A stretch of DNA of 64,000 bases from Geomobilimonas luticola. Lineage in GTDB: Bacteria; Desulfobacterota; Desulfuromonadia; Geobacterales; Geobacteraceae. The first letter of the stretch is position 1. Each line of letters starts with the position of its first letter. A model generated the notes under the pieces. It did no database searches. It saw only the letters and a list, made by a program, of their open reading frames with translations, and was not told the DNA's origin. Below, piece after piece: positions 44,107 through 52,527 of this stretch. The stretch is from positions 124,001 to 188,000 of the forward strand of contig NZ_JAHCVK010000004.1 in NCBI RefSeq assembly GCF_018476905.1, read 5' to 3'. The position numbers and the translations under genes are program-made.

Positions 44107-44993
44107 AGCGCGCTCCTTACCCGTTCACCGATGCCGTTTAGGGGTTTGTCTTTCAGGAGAACCAGAAATTCCCCATGCAGTTCACGCCGTTCCCGGGCAA
44201 TCGATTCCAGCACGATTCGCTCCGCCGAAGGGAGAAAACCCGCTTTCCGCACCAGCCCGGCGAACACATCCCGGTCGTGCATCCGACCAAGCAGGTCCTG
44301 GTAGCACTTCAGAACATCGATGTTTTCCTGAGATCCCCTGGTGACCGGAAAGGACAGAATCTCCAGCCGGTAGCGAAAGTGCTTGATTGCAATCCGCAGC
44401 TTGTGCTGGACAGCGATACCGGCTTCATCGCGCGCTTCCGGCACCAGGTCCAGCACCAGCGACAGCCGCTCCTCGATGGCCTGCCGGGCAAAGGAACCGA
44501 TCGAGGAGAAGGGGTTCACCGCTTCGGATGGCAGGGAAAAGAGGCGGGGGGTACCGAGCGTTTTCCGGAAATTGTCGCGGACAACCCTGATTGACAATGA
44601 TTCCAACGCCAACGTCAGATGCCGTGCCCCCTGATCCCGTTCCTTGCGCAGACCGGTGATGAGGGTGTCAAGGGAGGCGGCTTCCGGAACGCCCAGCCGT
44701 TCGACGAGGCAGCCGAAATAGAGGAGCGCCTCGTCAGCATTGCGCATCTCCCCCAGAAGCCGGGTTACCCCCTTCACCCGGCGGATGACACGGGCAAGGG
44801 GACTGGCGGGGTAGCAGGGGGCGAAAAGCGCCAATCCCTCCCGCAGACGCCGGGAGGCTACCCGCAGGTCATGGATCGGCTCCGCCTCGCCCCCCTCCAG
44901 AACCTGCTGCCAGCAGTGAAAAAACTCCTTCAATCGCAGGTGCAGGAGCGCACGGGCGGCAAGCCAGAGGGGCGTGTCGGCGCCGATCGTCAT
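44103..44993 (-). CDS. CHAD-domain protein
   Basis: 296 residues, one CHAD (conserved histidine alpha-helical domain): EPIHDLRVASRRLREGLALF and the second set HKLRIAIKHFRYRLEILSF contain the conserved His and basic residues. CHAD binds polyphosphate and targets proteins to polyphosphate granules. The frame opens with TTG at 45014; the ATG at 44993 lies just after the upstream stop and is preferred. Its ribosome site is poor, suggesting coupling. Next to Ppx, the polyphosphate link is convincing. Confidence 0.88.
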   Translation of the reverse strand: MTIGADTPLWLAARALLHLRLKEFFHCWQQVLEGGEAEPIHDLRVASRRLREGLALFAPCYPASPLARVIRRVKGVTRLLGEMRNADEALLYFGCLVERLGVPEAASLDTLITGLRKERDQGARHLTLALESLSIRVVRDNFRKTLGTPRLFSLPSEAVNPFSSIGSFARQAIEERLSLVLDLVPEARDEAGIAVQHKLRIAIKHFRYRLEILSFPVTRGSQENIDVLKCYQDLLGRMHDRDVFAGLVRKAGFLPSAERIVLESIARERRELHGEFLVLLKDKPLNGIGERVRSAL

Positions 44994-44997
44994 AAGG

Positions 44998-45417
44998 CTA
45001 CCCGGTGTCTTCAAGGGAATGGGATACCGGCACCGCCACTTTCCCGGACTTCCGGAGTACCGGCAACTTCACCTTATCCTGGGCGTCGGTCAGGGCATCC
45101 ATGAGTTCGCCGATGAGCCGGTCCACATCCTTTACGTCCTTAAGGCGCCCCTTGGCAGGCTTTACCTTGAGATGTCGCACCATGCGCAGCCATGCAGGCG
45201 CATCCGCCTTGACCCGGCCGGCAGGGAGCGCCGTAAGGTAGGCGATGAGAGTTTCGATCTCACCTTCCCGGCGCAGGATGAAGCTCTCGCCTATATCACG
45301 CACCAGGCGCCTCAACTGCCTGAGCTCCGCGGTCAATTCCGCCTGAAGGTCCTTGCCGTTAGCCCCTTTGCCGCGTTTACCGGTATCCTTTCGTCCCTTC
45401 CCTTCCTTGCCGAGCAT
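44998..45417 (-). CDS. Small basic helical protein of unknown function
   Basis: 139 residues. Lys/Gly-rich start (MLGKEGKGRKDTGKRGKGAN), then helices with heptad-like pattern (LTAELRQLRRLVRDIGESFI) and a Lys-rich segment (RHLKVKPAKGRLKDVKDVDR). No family recognised. It is two bases from the kinase-like gene before it and four from CHAD after it, so it belongs to the operon. Its net positive charge fits binding to polyphosphate or nucleic acid, as an inference only. Confidence 0.65.
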   Translation of the reverse strand: MLGKEGKGRKDTGKRGKGANGKDLQAELTAELRQLRRLVRDIGESFILRREGEIETLIAYLTALPAGRVKADAPAWLRMVRHLKVKPAKGRLKDVKDVDRLIGELMDALTDAQDKVKLPVLRKSGKVAVPVSHSLEDTG

Positions 45418-45419
45418 CC

Positions 45420-46100
45420 CTAGACCTCCAGTTTCTGTTCGACGAGAGAGGTTATTTCCCTCCCGACGGACCGGATGGAAAGGTTGCCGCTTACCACATG
45501 GAAGGAGTACTCCTCCTGCATCAGGGCGAATTCCTTCTGGATCAGGCGCTGGTAGCGGATGAAGCTGTCGAAGATGTCCCGGGAAAGCCCCAGGTCCATC
45601 CCCGCCTCCCAGTAGTCGAGGGTGGGGTTTTTGCGAAAATTCCGCTCCACCAGCTGGGCCGGGCTGACCCGCAGATAGATGACCAGGTCAGGGACGGGGG
45701 CAATGCCATAGAGAGACTGCACCCATTCCCGGTCGGCACCCCGGACGACGTCACGGGCCATGAGGGTATAGATGTAGCGGTCGGCAAGGACGATGAAACC
45801 GGCCCGGAGAGCCGGCATGATGCGATTTTCAAGCTGGTCGGCGAAATCGGTGGCATAGAAGAGGCTCCGGGTGATCTCGCTCAGGACATTCCCCTGCTTG
45901 GCTTCCTGCAGTTCCTCCGATACGAGGGTGGAGCGCCGGAGTCCCATGTTGACCGTGGCATGCCCCTTCCCTTCCAGGTAATCCCGCAGAAGATCGATCT
46001 GGGTGGAACGCCCCGACCCGTCCGCCCCCTCGATCACCACCAGCTTGCCGACCAGTTCTTCCGCTCGCACGCCCGGTATGCCTTCGCCGTAAAATCTCAT
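45420..46100 (-). CDS. Thymidylate-kinase-like protein 1 with altered Walker A
   Basis: 226 residues of the thymidylate kinase fold: VVIEGADGSGRSTQIDLLRD is the P-loop, but the usual GK[S/T] lysine is Arg (codon CGT). DRYIYTLMARDVVRG corresponds to the DRYxxSxxAYQ base-binding motif, here TLMARD, so thymine contacts are changed. Shares with its neighbour the odd segment WEAGMDLGLSRD. A weakened or non-catalytic kinase, perhaps a partner of the next protein. Start ATG at 46100 with AGAGGTG; the frame opens at 46163. Not a normal Tmk. Confidence 0.8.
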   Translation of the reverse strand: MRFYGEGIPGVRAEELVGKLVVIEGADGSGRSTQIDLLRDYLEGKGHATVNMGLRRSTLVSEELQEAKQGNVLSEITRSLFYATDFADQLENRIMPALRAGFIVLADRYIYTLMARDVVRGADREWVQSLYGIAPVPDLVIYLRVSPAQLVERNFRKNPTLDYWEAGMDLGLSRDIFDSFIRYQRLIQKEFALMQEEYSFHVVSGNLSIRSVGREITSLVEQKLEV

Positions 46101-46125
46101 AACACCTCTGCACTGGCAGGTTTTG

Positions 46126-46812
46126 TCATCGCACGGTCTTCCAGCGGTAGCGGGGGAGGTCAATGGCCTGACTTACCATATCCCGAACCACCGCCTGTTG
46201 AGTCTCGATGGTGGCCGAACCGTCGATGACCCGAAAACCGAACTCATCCTTCATGGCCAGATATTCGCGATAAATCCGCTCCTGAAAAAGACGGAAGCTT
46301 TCGTAAGGGTCGTTCGCAAGCCCCAGATCCATCCCCGCTTCGTGGAATTTGAGCTGGGGGCGGCCGGAAAGGATGCGTGACAGGGCAACCTGAAGGGGGG
46401 TATTGAAAAAGAACGTGATATCCGGCCGGCGGGCAAAGCCATAGAGGTTATGCAGCCAGGGGCGCGCACAGCCGCGCACCGCATCCCGGGCGAAGGCGGT
46501 AAAGATGTAACGGTCGCAGAGGACCAGATACCCGGCCTTGAGGAGCGGCAGAATCTGCCGCTCGTAGCGGTCGGCAAAATCGGTGCAGTGGATGAGGCTG
46601 AAGGTGGTAGGGGTGAGGAGCTGTCGCTTCTTCCCCTTGCTGGTGGCCTTCTTGACGATAACCGATGAGTTCCATTCGGTGAAGAACACCTTGGCGCCGC
46701 TCATCTCCAGCCAGCGCTTGAGGAGATATATCTGGGTAGACTTGCCGGAGCCGTCGAGCCCTTCCACCGCGATCAGCCTGCCGGGGAGTTCGGTAGTGAG
46801 ACTTGATTTCAT
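46126..46812 (-). CDS. Thymidylate-kinase-like protein 2 with intact Walker A
   Basis: 228 residues, paralogue of the next gene. P-loop IAVEGLDGSGKSTQIYLL is intact; CDRYIFTAFARDAVRG replaces the DRYxxSxxAYQ motif; FHEAGMDLGLANDPYES is shared with the other copy. The early segment is lysine-rich (KKATSKGKKRQ). This looks like a P-loop nucleotide-type kinase whose acceptor is not dTMP. Starts directly after the upstream TAG. The setting with Ppx and CHAD suggests a polyphosphate or phosphate-transfer role. Confidence 0.8.
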   Translation of the reverse strand: MKSSLTTELPGRLIAVEGLDGSGKSTQIYLLKRWLEMSGAKVFFTEWNSSVIVKKATSKGKKRQLLTPTTFSLIHCTDFADRYERQILPLLKAGYLVLCDRYIFTAFARDAVRGCARPWLHNLYGFARRPDITFFFNTPLQVALSRILSGRPQLKFHEAGMDLGLANDPYESFRLFQERIYREYLAMKDEFGFRVIDGSATIETQQAVVRDMVSQAIDLPRYRWKTVR

Positions 46813-47340
46813 CTAGGCGAACACCTTCCGGAGAGATTTGCGGGCTTTTTTCAGCCCCCTTCCCACATCCTTGAAACGGGCATCGGTTAGTTCGAGGAGG
46901 CGCTTTTCCGCTCGCACAAGCCCCTTCCCGGCTTTTTTCACCCGCTTCCCCAGCTTCTGCTCGACCTTTTCCAGAGACGCCAGCGCCTTGAAGAGCTCCT
47001 TCTCCACTTTCCGCCCTGCCTTGCCGGTGAGTTCGGCCTGGAAACGCTCCTTGAGCTGAAGGGGCATATCCTGCAAGCGCTTCTTGAGAAGTGCGGCACT
47101 CTTTTTCAACTCTTCCACCTTCTCTCTCCGGTCGCCATCAGCCGTCCCTGCAAGCGCTTCCGCCTGGGAGATGATGGACGGTATACTCCGGGGGTTGATC
47201 CCACGGATCTGTGCCAGTCCCGCAGTGCCGGCAGCAGCTATCTTGGCGAAGGTATCCAGTCCTGCCGCAGCAAGACGGGCTGACAGCACCTCTCCCACCC
47301 CCTTCAGTTTCTGCAGTTCCTTTTCCCGTTTTCCCGACAT
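46813..47340 (-). CDS. Helix-hairpin-helix protein with lysine-rich helical tail
   Basis: 175 residues. The N-terminal half carries a DUF4332/HhH-like motif (LKGVGEVLSARLAAAGLDTF, AAGTAGLAQIRGINPRSIPS) and the C-terminal half a Lys/Arg/Leu-rich coiled helix (KVEKELFKALASLEKVEQKL, KKAGKGLVRAEKRL, KKARKSLRKVFA). The tail resembles histone-H1-like or AlgP/PhaM-like tails that bind DNA or polyphosphate. The ATG at 47340 has AAAGGA; the GTG at 47376 overlapping the sixA stop is an alternative. Function unknown. Confidence 0.7.
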   Translation of the reverse strand: MSGKREKELQKLKGVGEVLSARLAAAGLDTFAKIAAAGTAGLAQIRGINPRSIPSIISQAEALAGTADGDRREKVEELKKSAALLKKRLQDMPLQLKERFQAELTGKAGRKVEKELFKALASLEKVEQKLGKRVKKAGKGLVRAEKRLLELTDARFKDVGRGLKKARKSLRKVFA

Positions 47341-47372
47341 AGCTGGTTCCTTTCCTGTCTCTGTAGAGTTTC

Positions 47373-47864
47373 TCACGGCAGCTCTTTACTCACCTTGTTG
47401 CCGGCGATCAGCCAGCGAAACCGGGCCGATGCCGCCCCGTTCCGAATGTCGAGTTTCAGCGACAGCACCGCCCCCTTCTTCAGATGCACCGCGTCACCGG
47501 TTCCCAGCAGCTGTGCCGCCAGTATCCCCAGGTCGGGCTCGTGTCCCACCAGCACCAGCTCCCGGCAATCACCCATGCGCTCCATAATCTTCCGGAATCC
47601 CCCCAGGTCAAAACCGGGGGACAGCTCCCCGGCCACCTCGACTGGCCCCTGGTACGCAAGTACCTGTGCCAGAATCTCGGCAGTCTGAACCGCCCGGACC
47701 AGCGGGCTGACAAGAATGCAGTCGGGGGCAAGCCCCTGCTTTCCCGCTTTGGTAGATATTGTGCGGAACGATTCGCGACCGGCCGAAGTGAGATAGCGCC
47801 AGGAGTCATCCAGCTGCGATGTACGCTCCACCGCCTCCCCATGTCGAACCAGACAGAGCTTCAC
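47373..47864 (-). CDS. sixA: Phosphohistidine phosphatase SixA-like
   Basis: 163 residues of the histidine phosphatase superfamily, the small SixA form. LCLVRHGEAVERT has the RHG catalytic motif, and LVLVGHEPDLGILAAQL the second His. SixA dephosphorylates protein phosphohistidine. The open frame starts at a GTG (47873) sitting in the GGGAG ribosome site; the GTG at 47864 is better placed. SixA next to CHAD and Ppx is a repeated neighbourhood. First gene of the seven-gene group. Confidence 0.85.
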   Translation of the reverse strand: MKLCLVRHGEAVERTSQLDDSWRYLTSAGRESFRTISTKAGKQGLAPDCILVSPLVRAVQTAEILAQVLAYQGPVEVAGELSPGFDLGGFRKIMERMGDCRELVLVGHEPDLGILAAQLLGTGDAVHLKKGAVLSLKLDIRNGAASARFRWLIAGNKVSKELP

Positions 47865-48071
47865 GGCAGTCACTCCCGTCGTTGAACCGTGTACCGTAAA
47901 AAACAGTTAACCAGAAAACGGAGGGAATTCAATGTGATTTCGTGGAAAGACGGCCAATCAGCGCAGTTTTTACCTGTTTGTAACATTTCAAGGCGCCACC
48001 ATGCCGGCTCCGCAGGGTATCGGGTGCTGAATCATTGACAGCAGCGGTGGATTGTGTGGTATTCTGACCGC

Positions 48072-48374
48072 ATGCACACACCAGACACCGACACTGAAGA
48101 GTGGGAAGCCCTCTGCACCCATTGCGGACTCTGCTGCTTCGAAAAGCTGGAGAACGAACGGGGCACCGTATTCTTCACCCAGACCCCCTGCCGCTACCTG
48201 GACGTTGTCACCCGCCAGTGCCGCATTTACTCCCGCCGCTTCGCCATCAATCCGGACTGCATCCAGCTGACCCCCGAGCTGGTGGAAAAGCTCCACTGGC
48301 TCCATGACGAATGCGGTTACCGGAAGGCTCTCGGTCTGAGTCGTACGAACCGGCAACAACGGCGCAAATCCTGA
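48072..48374 (+). CDS. YkgJ-like cysteine-cluster protein
   Basis: 100 residues from the ATG at 48072 (GTG at 48054 is the alternative). ALCTHCGLCCFEKLEN is the CxxCGxCC signature, with later cysteines in TPCRYLDVVTRQCRIY and NPDC, matching the YkgJ/UPF0153 zinc- or Fe-S-binding group. Function unknown. A TTGACA lies at about 48036-48041, so a promoter in the divergent gap with sixA is likely. Ends 45 bases before the next gene. Confidence 0.8.
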   Translation: MHTPDTDTEEWEALCTHCGLCCFEKLENERGTVFFTQTPCRYLDVVTRQCRIYSRRFAINPDCIQLTPELVEKLHWLHDECGYRKALGLSRTNRQQRRKS

Positions 48375-48419
48375 CCTTCATCCCCTTAATCAGCACAACC
48401 CAAGGAGCACCGACAAACC

Positions 48420-49706
48420 ATGACCAGCGATAACGACCGGCATAAGCCTGCCCTGTCCCTTTTGCCAGGAGGAAAATGCGACGCGCGCGACTTCGCCTCT
48501 CTCCCCCTGGACCGCAAACTCGCCATGCTGCACACCCTCCCCGCCCGGCGGAATATGGAGCTGATCCTCGACGATCCCGCGGCGGCAGCCCTGGTTCACG
48601 CCTTCCAGCCCCAGGAACTCTACTGGCTGGTGGAGGAAATAGGCTTCACCGACGCCCAGGAACTGATTACCCTCGCATCGCCGGACCAGTGCCGGTTCTT
48701 CCTCGACATGGAGCTCTGGGACAAGGAGACCTTCGTGCCGGACAAAGCCTGGGAGTGGTTCGGCCACTTGCTGGAGATGGGAGAGGAGCGAATCGTCGAA
48801 ATCATTCCCGAACTCGACCATGAACTGCTCCTCCTCTTCCTGAAACAGGCGATAACCGTCGGCGGCGGGACCGGCGACCTTATCAACGACGAAGAACGGC
48901 TTTTCGAATGGGATCACACCTTCGACGAGCTTTACTTCATCAGCTACCGCGAGCCGCGCCATGCCCAGCTCGTCGGCGCGCTCCTCGACATCATCTACCG
49001 CCACTACCACGACCTCTACCGCGAACTGATGGAGGGGGTAAAGCACGAACTGTTCAGCGAGGTGGAGGAACTGGCCGGGCAGTTCCGGTCCGGCCGGCTC
49101 GCCGACCTGGGCTTCCCCGACCCCCTGGAAGCCGCCGCCCTTTATGCGTATCTCAACCCCGCCACGTTCTCGCCCGCCACGGATAAGGGAGATGTCATCC
49201 CCACGGAAGCAGAACAGGGTCTCCCTGTCCCCAGGAAAAGTGGAGACTCGTTTCTGGTGCGGGTACTGGATGGCGTTGCCAACGAAGGTATCTACCAGGA
49301 GCTGAACTACCTGGTGAACACCGCCCTGGTTGCCGAAGGTGCGCCCCTCTCCGATGTGGCTGCCCTGCAGTCGGTCATGGAAAGGGTATACGGTTGCCTG
49401 AACATTGCACTTGAAGATTTGAGCGGTGGGAACGAAGGAACGGGACGGGAGATTGTGACGGGAGAGTACCTGAAGCGGCTCTTCCAGCTGGGCTTCAGCA
49501 TGCTTCTCGATCTGCAGCGGCAGGCGGCGGAAGTCAGGAGCGACAACTATGCCGCCAACAAGGCCCTCAAGGGGCTCAAGGCGACGTGTCCCCGGTTCTA
49601 CCGGGGGCTCGACCCGGACCACGCCGACGGCTACCGGGAATTCAGGGCCCTGGCCGATGTGCAGACAGTGCGAGAATTCCTGCAGATACTGGCAGGTGCA
49701 CATTAA
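48420..49706 (+). CDS. DUF6178-like protein of unknown function
   Basis: 428 residues, acidic and helical, without membrane segments. Segments such as HTLPARRNMELILDDPAAAA, LYWLVEEIGFTDAQELITLA and ISYREPRHAQLVGALLDIIY recur in a family seen in Desulfuromonadota genomes that I believe is DUF6178. No catalytic motif is apparent. It probably forms a transcript with the YkgJ-like gene. Confidence 0.65.
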   Translation: MTSDNDRHKPALSLLPGGKCDARDFASLPLDRKLAMLHTLPARRNMELILDDPAAAALVHAFQPQELYWLVEEIGFTDAQELITLASPDQCRFFLDMELWDKETFVPDKAWEWFGHLLEMGEERIVEIIPELDHELLLLFLKQAITVGGGTGDLINDEERLFEWDHTFDELYFISYREPRHAQLVGALLDIIYRHYHDLYRELMEGVKHELFSEVEELAGQFRSGRLADLGFPDPLEAAALYAYLNPATFSPATDKGDVIPTEAEQGLPVPRKSGDSFLVRVLDGVANEGIYQELNYLVNTALVAEGAPLSDVAALQSVMERVYGCLNIALEDLSGGNEGTGREIVTGEYLKRLFQLGFSMLLDLQRQAAEVRSDNYAANKALKGLKATCPRFYRGLDPDHADGYREFRALADVQTVREFLQILAGAH

Positions 49707-49782
49707 ACGCTGATGGACGCTGACGCGAACGGATTACCGCAGATTATAGCGGAAAGGTATGACCCTGAAATAGCAATTCATT

Positions 49783-49907
49783 ACCACAAAGACGCAAAGT
49801 TCGCAAAGAAATCATAGAGTTAAAACATCTTTTTTGAACATCGTTTGGGTTACAGAATATATTCTTTACGTTCTCGAATTCCTTCGCGTTCTTCGCGTCT
49901 TTGCGGT
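49783..49907. repeat. Inverted repeat of the CAAAGACGC-GAAG family
   Basis: Arms of about 29 bases: ACCACAAAGACGCAAAGTTC and on (49783-49811) and its imperfect complement (49879-49907, reading ACCGCAAAGACGCGAAGAAC on the minus strand). The loop is about 67 bases, AT-rich. Just upstream, 49708-49752 has another common repeat wording (ACGCTGATGGACGCTGA, CCGCAGATTATAG). Together they fill the 212-base gap between two convergent genes. Confidence 0.75.
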
Positions 49908-49918
49908 TCAAGTTCCGT

Positions 49919-51214
49919 TTACAGGATAACCTCCCCCCTCACGAGTTCCCGTTCCACGGCAACGATCCGCACCGGCACTTCCCGGTTGACCAGTTCATCC
50001 CCCCCGGCAATGACCATCGGCAGATAATTGCGCGACAGACCATGCACGAGGCCGTCGCTGTCGGGACGCAGCACGAGGACCGGCAGCACGCGCCCCAGGA
50101 AGCGCCGGAAATAGGCGCGCCGTTTCTCGTCGGACACCCGACGGAGGGCCTGAGCCCGTTCCCGGATAACGGAGGGATTCACCTGACCAACCATGGTGGC
50201 GGCCGGCGTCCCTTCACGGGGGGAAAAGGGGAAAACGTGAAGGTAGGCAAGGGGAAGGGACTGGATGAACTCCAGCGTGCGGGTGAACTCTTCCGCGGTC
50301 TCACCCGGGAAACCGGCGATGATGTCGCAGCCGATGCAGACGTCGGGAATGGCGGTCACCAGGCTCTCCACCACGTCCCGGAAACGGGCCGTCGTGTAGT
50401 TGCGGTTCATCCGCTGGAGCACCTGGTCGTCACCGCTCTGGAGCGGGATGTGGAAATGGGGGCAGACCGTCCGGGACGACGTCAGGAAGGCAATCAGTTC
50501 GCGGGTTACTTCCGTCGGCTCCACCGACCCGACCCGTAGCCGCGGCACGAGCCGTCCCTCTTCCACCCCTTTCAGGAGATGGAGGAGCGTGATGGGGGGA
50601 TTCAGATCGAGACCGTATCCGCCCAGGTGGATGCCGGTCAGCACCACTTCCTGGAACCCCGCGGCGGCAAAGGTCCGTACACCCGCCAGCGCTTCTGCCA
50701 GCGGGACGCTCCGGCTCCCCCCCCGGGCGTAGGGGACGATGCAGTAGGAGCAGAAGGCATCGCAGCCGTTCTGCACCTGGAGAAAGGCCCGGGTGTGTTC
50801 GGTGAAGCTCTCCAGATGAGTCCCCTCCGTCTCCCGCACCCGGGAGATGTCGGAGACCAGTACCCGCTGCTCGTCTCCCAGTTCCCGCAGAAGCCCCACG
50901 AGCCCCTTTTTCTCCAGGTTGCCGATGATGAGGTTCACCCCCTCCATCTCCTGCAGTTCTTCGAAGGCCACCTGGGCATAGCAGCCGGTGACCACGATGC
51001 GGGCCGCCGGGTTGCGCCGCCGGGCCCGGCGGATCAGCTTGCGGGATTCGGCATCGGTTTTGGCGGTGACGGTGCAGGTATTGATCACGTAGATATCCGC
51101 CGCTGCCTCGAAAGGAAGGAGTTGGAACCCCTCCTTTCCGAGTGCCTCACCCATGGCTGCCGACTCGAACTGGTTGATCTTGCACCCCAGAGTTGTTATG
51201 GCTACTGTCTGCAT
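49919..51214 (-). CDS. mtaB: tRNA t6A37 methylthiotransferase MtaB
   Basis: 431 residues. Converts t6A37 to ms2t6A in ANN-decoding tRNAs. UPF0004 domain VAITTLGCKINQFESAAM, radical SAM CDAFCSYCIVPYARGGSRS (CxxxCxxC), and TRAM-like C-terminus. The TLGCKINQFES opening and GxxHLGxYGxDL type loop (TGIHLGGYGLDLN) separate it from MiaB and RimO. The ATG at 51214 has AAGGA five bases before. Last gene of the cysE-iscR-nifS-mnmA series, separated by the 159-bp palindrome. Confidence 0.93.
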   Translation of the reverse strand: MQTVAITTLGCKINQFESAAMGEALGKEGFQLLPFEAAADIYVINTCTVTAKTDAESRKLIRRARRRNPAARIVVTGCYAQVAFEELQEMEGVNLIIGNLEKKGLVGLLRELGDEQRVLVSDISRVRETEGTHLESFTEHTRAFLQVQNGCDAFCSYCIVPYARGGSRSVPLAEALAGVRTFAAAGFQEVVLTGIHLGGYGLDLNPPITLLHLLKGVEEGRLVPRLRVGSVEPTEVTRELIAFLTSSRTVCPHFHIPLQSGDDQVLQRMNRNYTTARFRDVVESLVTAIPDVCIGCDIIAGFPGETAEEFTRTLEFIQSLPLAYLHVFPFSPREGTPAATMVGQVNPSVIRERAQALRRVSDEKRRAYFRRFLGRVLPVLVLRPDSDGLVHGLSRNYLPMVIAGGDELVNREVPVRIVAVERELVRGEVIL

Positions 51215-51232
51215 GCTGTCCTTCTGTCGTCG

Positions 51233-51391
51233 AATCTGCGGGAGGGTGCGCCCTGTGGAGCGAATGTGCCCGAGCACCAGCAGCTGTAGGCGAAATGAGG
51301 CAAAGCCGGCCGAACGGCCGGCGCGGAATGAGCCGTACAGCCGCGGTGCGAGGGTACCCTGAGCGCAACGGGGCGCTCCCTCCCGCAGATT
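51233..51391. repeat. 159-bp near-complete palindrome (MITE-like)
   Basis: The arms begin AATCTGCGGGAGGGTGCGCC and end with the complement of AATCTGCGGGAGGGAGCGCC; the two 76-80-base arms stay complementary with some mismatches (AGCAGCTGTAGGC faces GCGGCTGTACGGC) up to the tip GCCGGCCG-AA-CGGCCGGC (51305-51322). It occupies the gap between mnmA and mtaB and would make a giant hairpin in the mRNA. No ORF in it is credible. Confidence 0.9.
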
Positions 51392-51408
51392 AAGGTTTCA
51401 TTCAAAAT

Positions 51409-52524
51409 TCATACTTCAACATTCAAAATTGCCTTTTCGATCCACCCACCACCCAGCACCTCGTCATCCCGGTAGAAGACCACCGCCTGGCCGGGTGTGA
51501 CCGATTTTTCGGGGACAGTGAAGCGGACCTCCGCACGGTTCCCCGGCAGCTGGATAACGGTGCACGGCACCGGCCGGTGCCGGTAGCGGATCTTGCAGGT
51601 GGCTTCCAGCGGAGCTTCCGGCGGGGTGATGATCCAGTTGAGGTCGGTGGCAAGAAGACCAGGGCTCACAAGCTCTTCCCGGCCTCCCACCACCACCTGC
51701 CGCTTCTCCGCATCCACTCCGAGCACATAGAGGGGGTGGGGATGGGCAATTCCCAGCCCCTTCCGCTGTCCCACCGTGTAGCGGTAGGTTCCACGGTGCC
51801 GGCCGAGGACGTTCCCCCGGCTGTCGACGATGTCGCCGTCCAGCTCTCCTGCACCCCGCGCCTCCTCCAGAAAACGGACGTAGTCGTTGTCCGGCACGAA
51901 GCAGATCTCCTGGCTCTCCCCCTTCTCCGCCACCCGCAGTCCATAACCGGCCGCCAGCTGCCGCACCTCCGGTTTGGTCATACCTCCGAGGGGGAAGAGG
52001 GTCCGGGACAGTTGCTCCTGGGTCAAGGTGAAGAGGAAATAGCTTTGGTCCTTACCGGCATCCTGTCCTGTGTGGAGATGGCAACGGCCGGTTTCGTCAC
52101 GCTCCACCCGCGCGTAATGCCCCGTGGCAAGATAGTCGGCGGCCAGGTCCCGGGCCTTTTGCAGCAGCAGCTCAAACTTGATACGCTGGTTGCAGCGTAC
52201 ACAGGGATTGGGAGTGCGGCCGCGGAAATACTCCCCTACGAAGTCGTCGATCACCAGTCGCTGAAACTCCTCCTCGAAGTTCACTACATAGAAGGGGATG
52301 CCCAGTTGCTCCGCAACCCGCCGGGCATCGTGGATGTCGTCGAGGGAACAGCAGGTATCGAATTTCTCCCCGTCCGGAGCGGTGAATTTAGCGTAGTCCC
52401 AGACCTGCATGGAAATACCGATAACCTCGTACCCCTGCTCCTGAAGAAGGGCTGCGGTAACCGACGAATCCACGCCGCCGCTCATGGCGACGACCACCCG
52501 TTGTTTTCTGTTGGTATCTGTCAT
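51409..52524 (-). CDS. mnmA: tRNA-specific 2-thiouridylase MnmA
   Basis: 371 residues. Puts sulfur at position 2 of U34 in Lys, Glu and Gln tRNAs. PP-loop [20 protein letters not shown], catalytic Cys in [14 protein letters not shown] and the second in [12 protein letters not shown]. It takes sulfur from the cysteine desulfurase encoded just before it (gap of 3 bases), which makes functional sense. Confidence 0.96.
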   Translation of the reverse strand: MTDTNRKQRVVVAMSGGVDSSVTAALLQEQGYEVIGISMQVWDYAKFTAPDGEKFDTCCSLDDIHDARRVAEQLGIPFYVVNFEEEFQRLVIDDFVGEYFRGRTPNPCVRCNQRIKFELLLQKARDLAADYLATGHYARVERDETGRCHLHTGQDAGKDQSYFLFTLTQEQLSRTLFPLGGMTKPEVRQLAAGYGLRVAEKGESQEICFVPDNDYVRFLEEARGAGELDGDIVDSRGNVLGRHRGTYRYTVGQRKGLGIAHPHPLYVLGVDAEKRQVVVGGREELVSPGLLATDLNWIITPPEAPLEATCKIRYRHRPVPCTVIQLPGNRAEVRFTVPEKSVTPGQAVVFYRDDEVLGGGWIEKAILNVEV

Positions 52525-52527
52525 GAT

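Noticed and set aside
51265-51405. Short open frames in the 159-bp palindrome
   Set aside because: They arise from the palindrome itself, with no ribosome sites.
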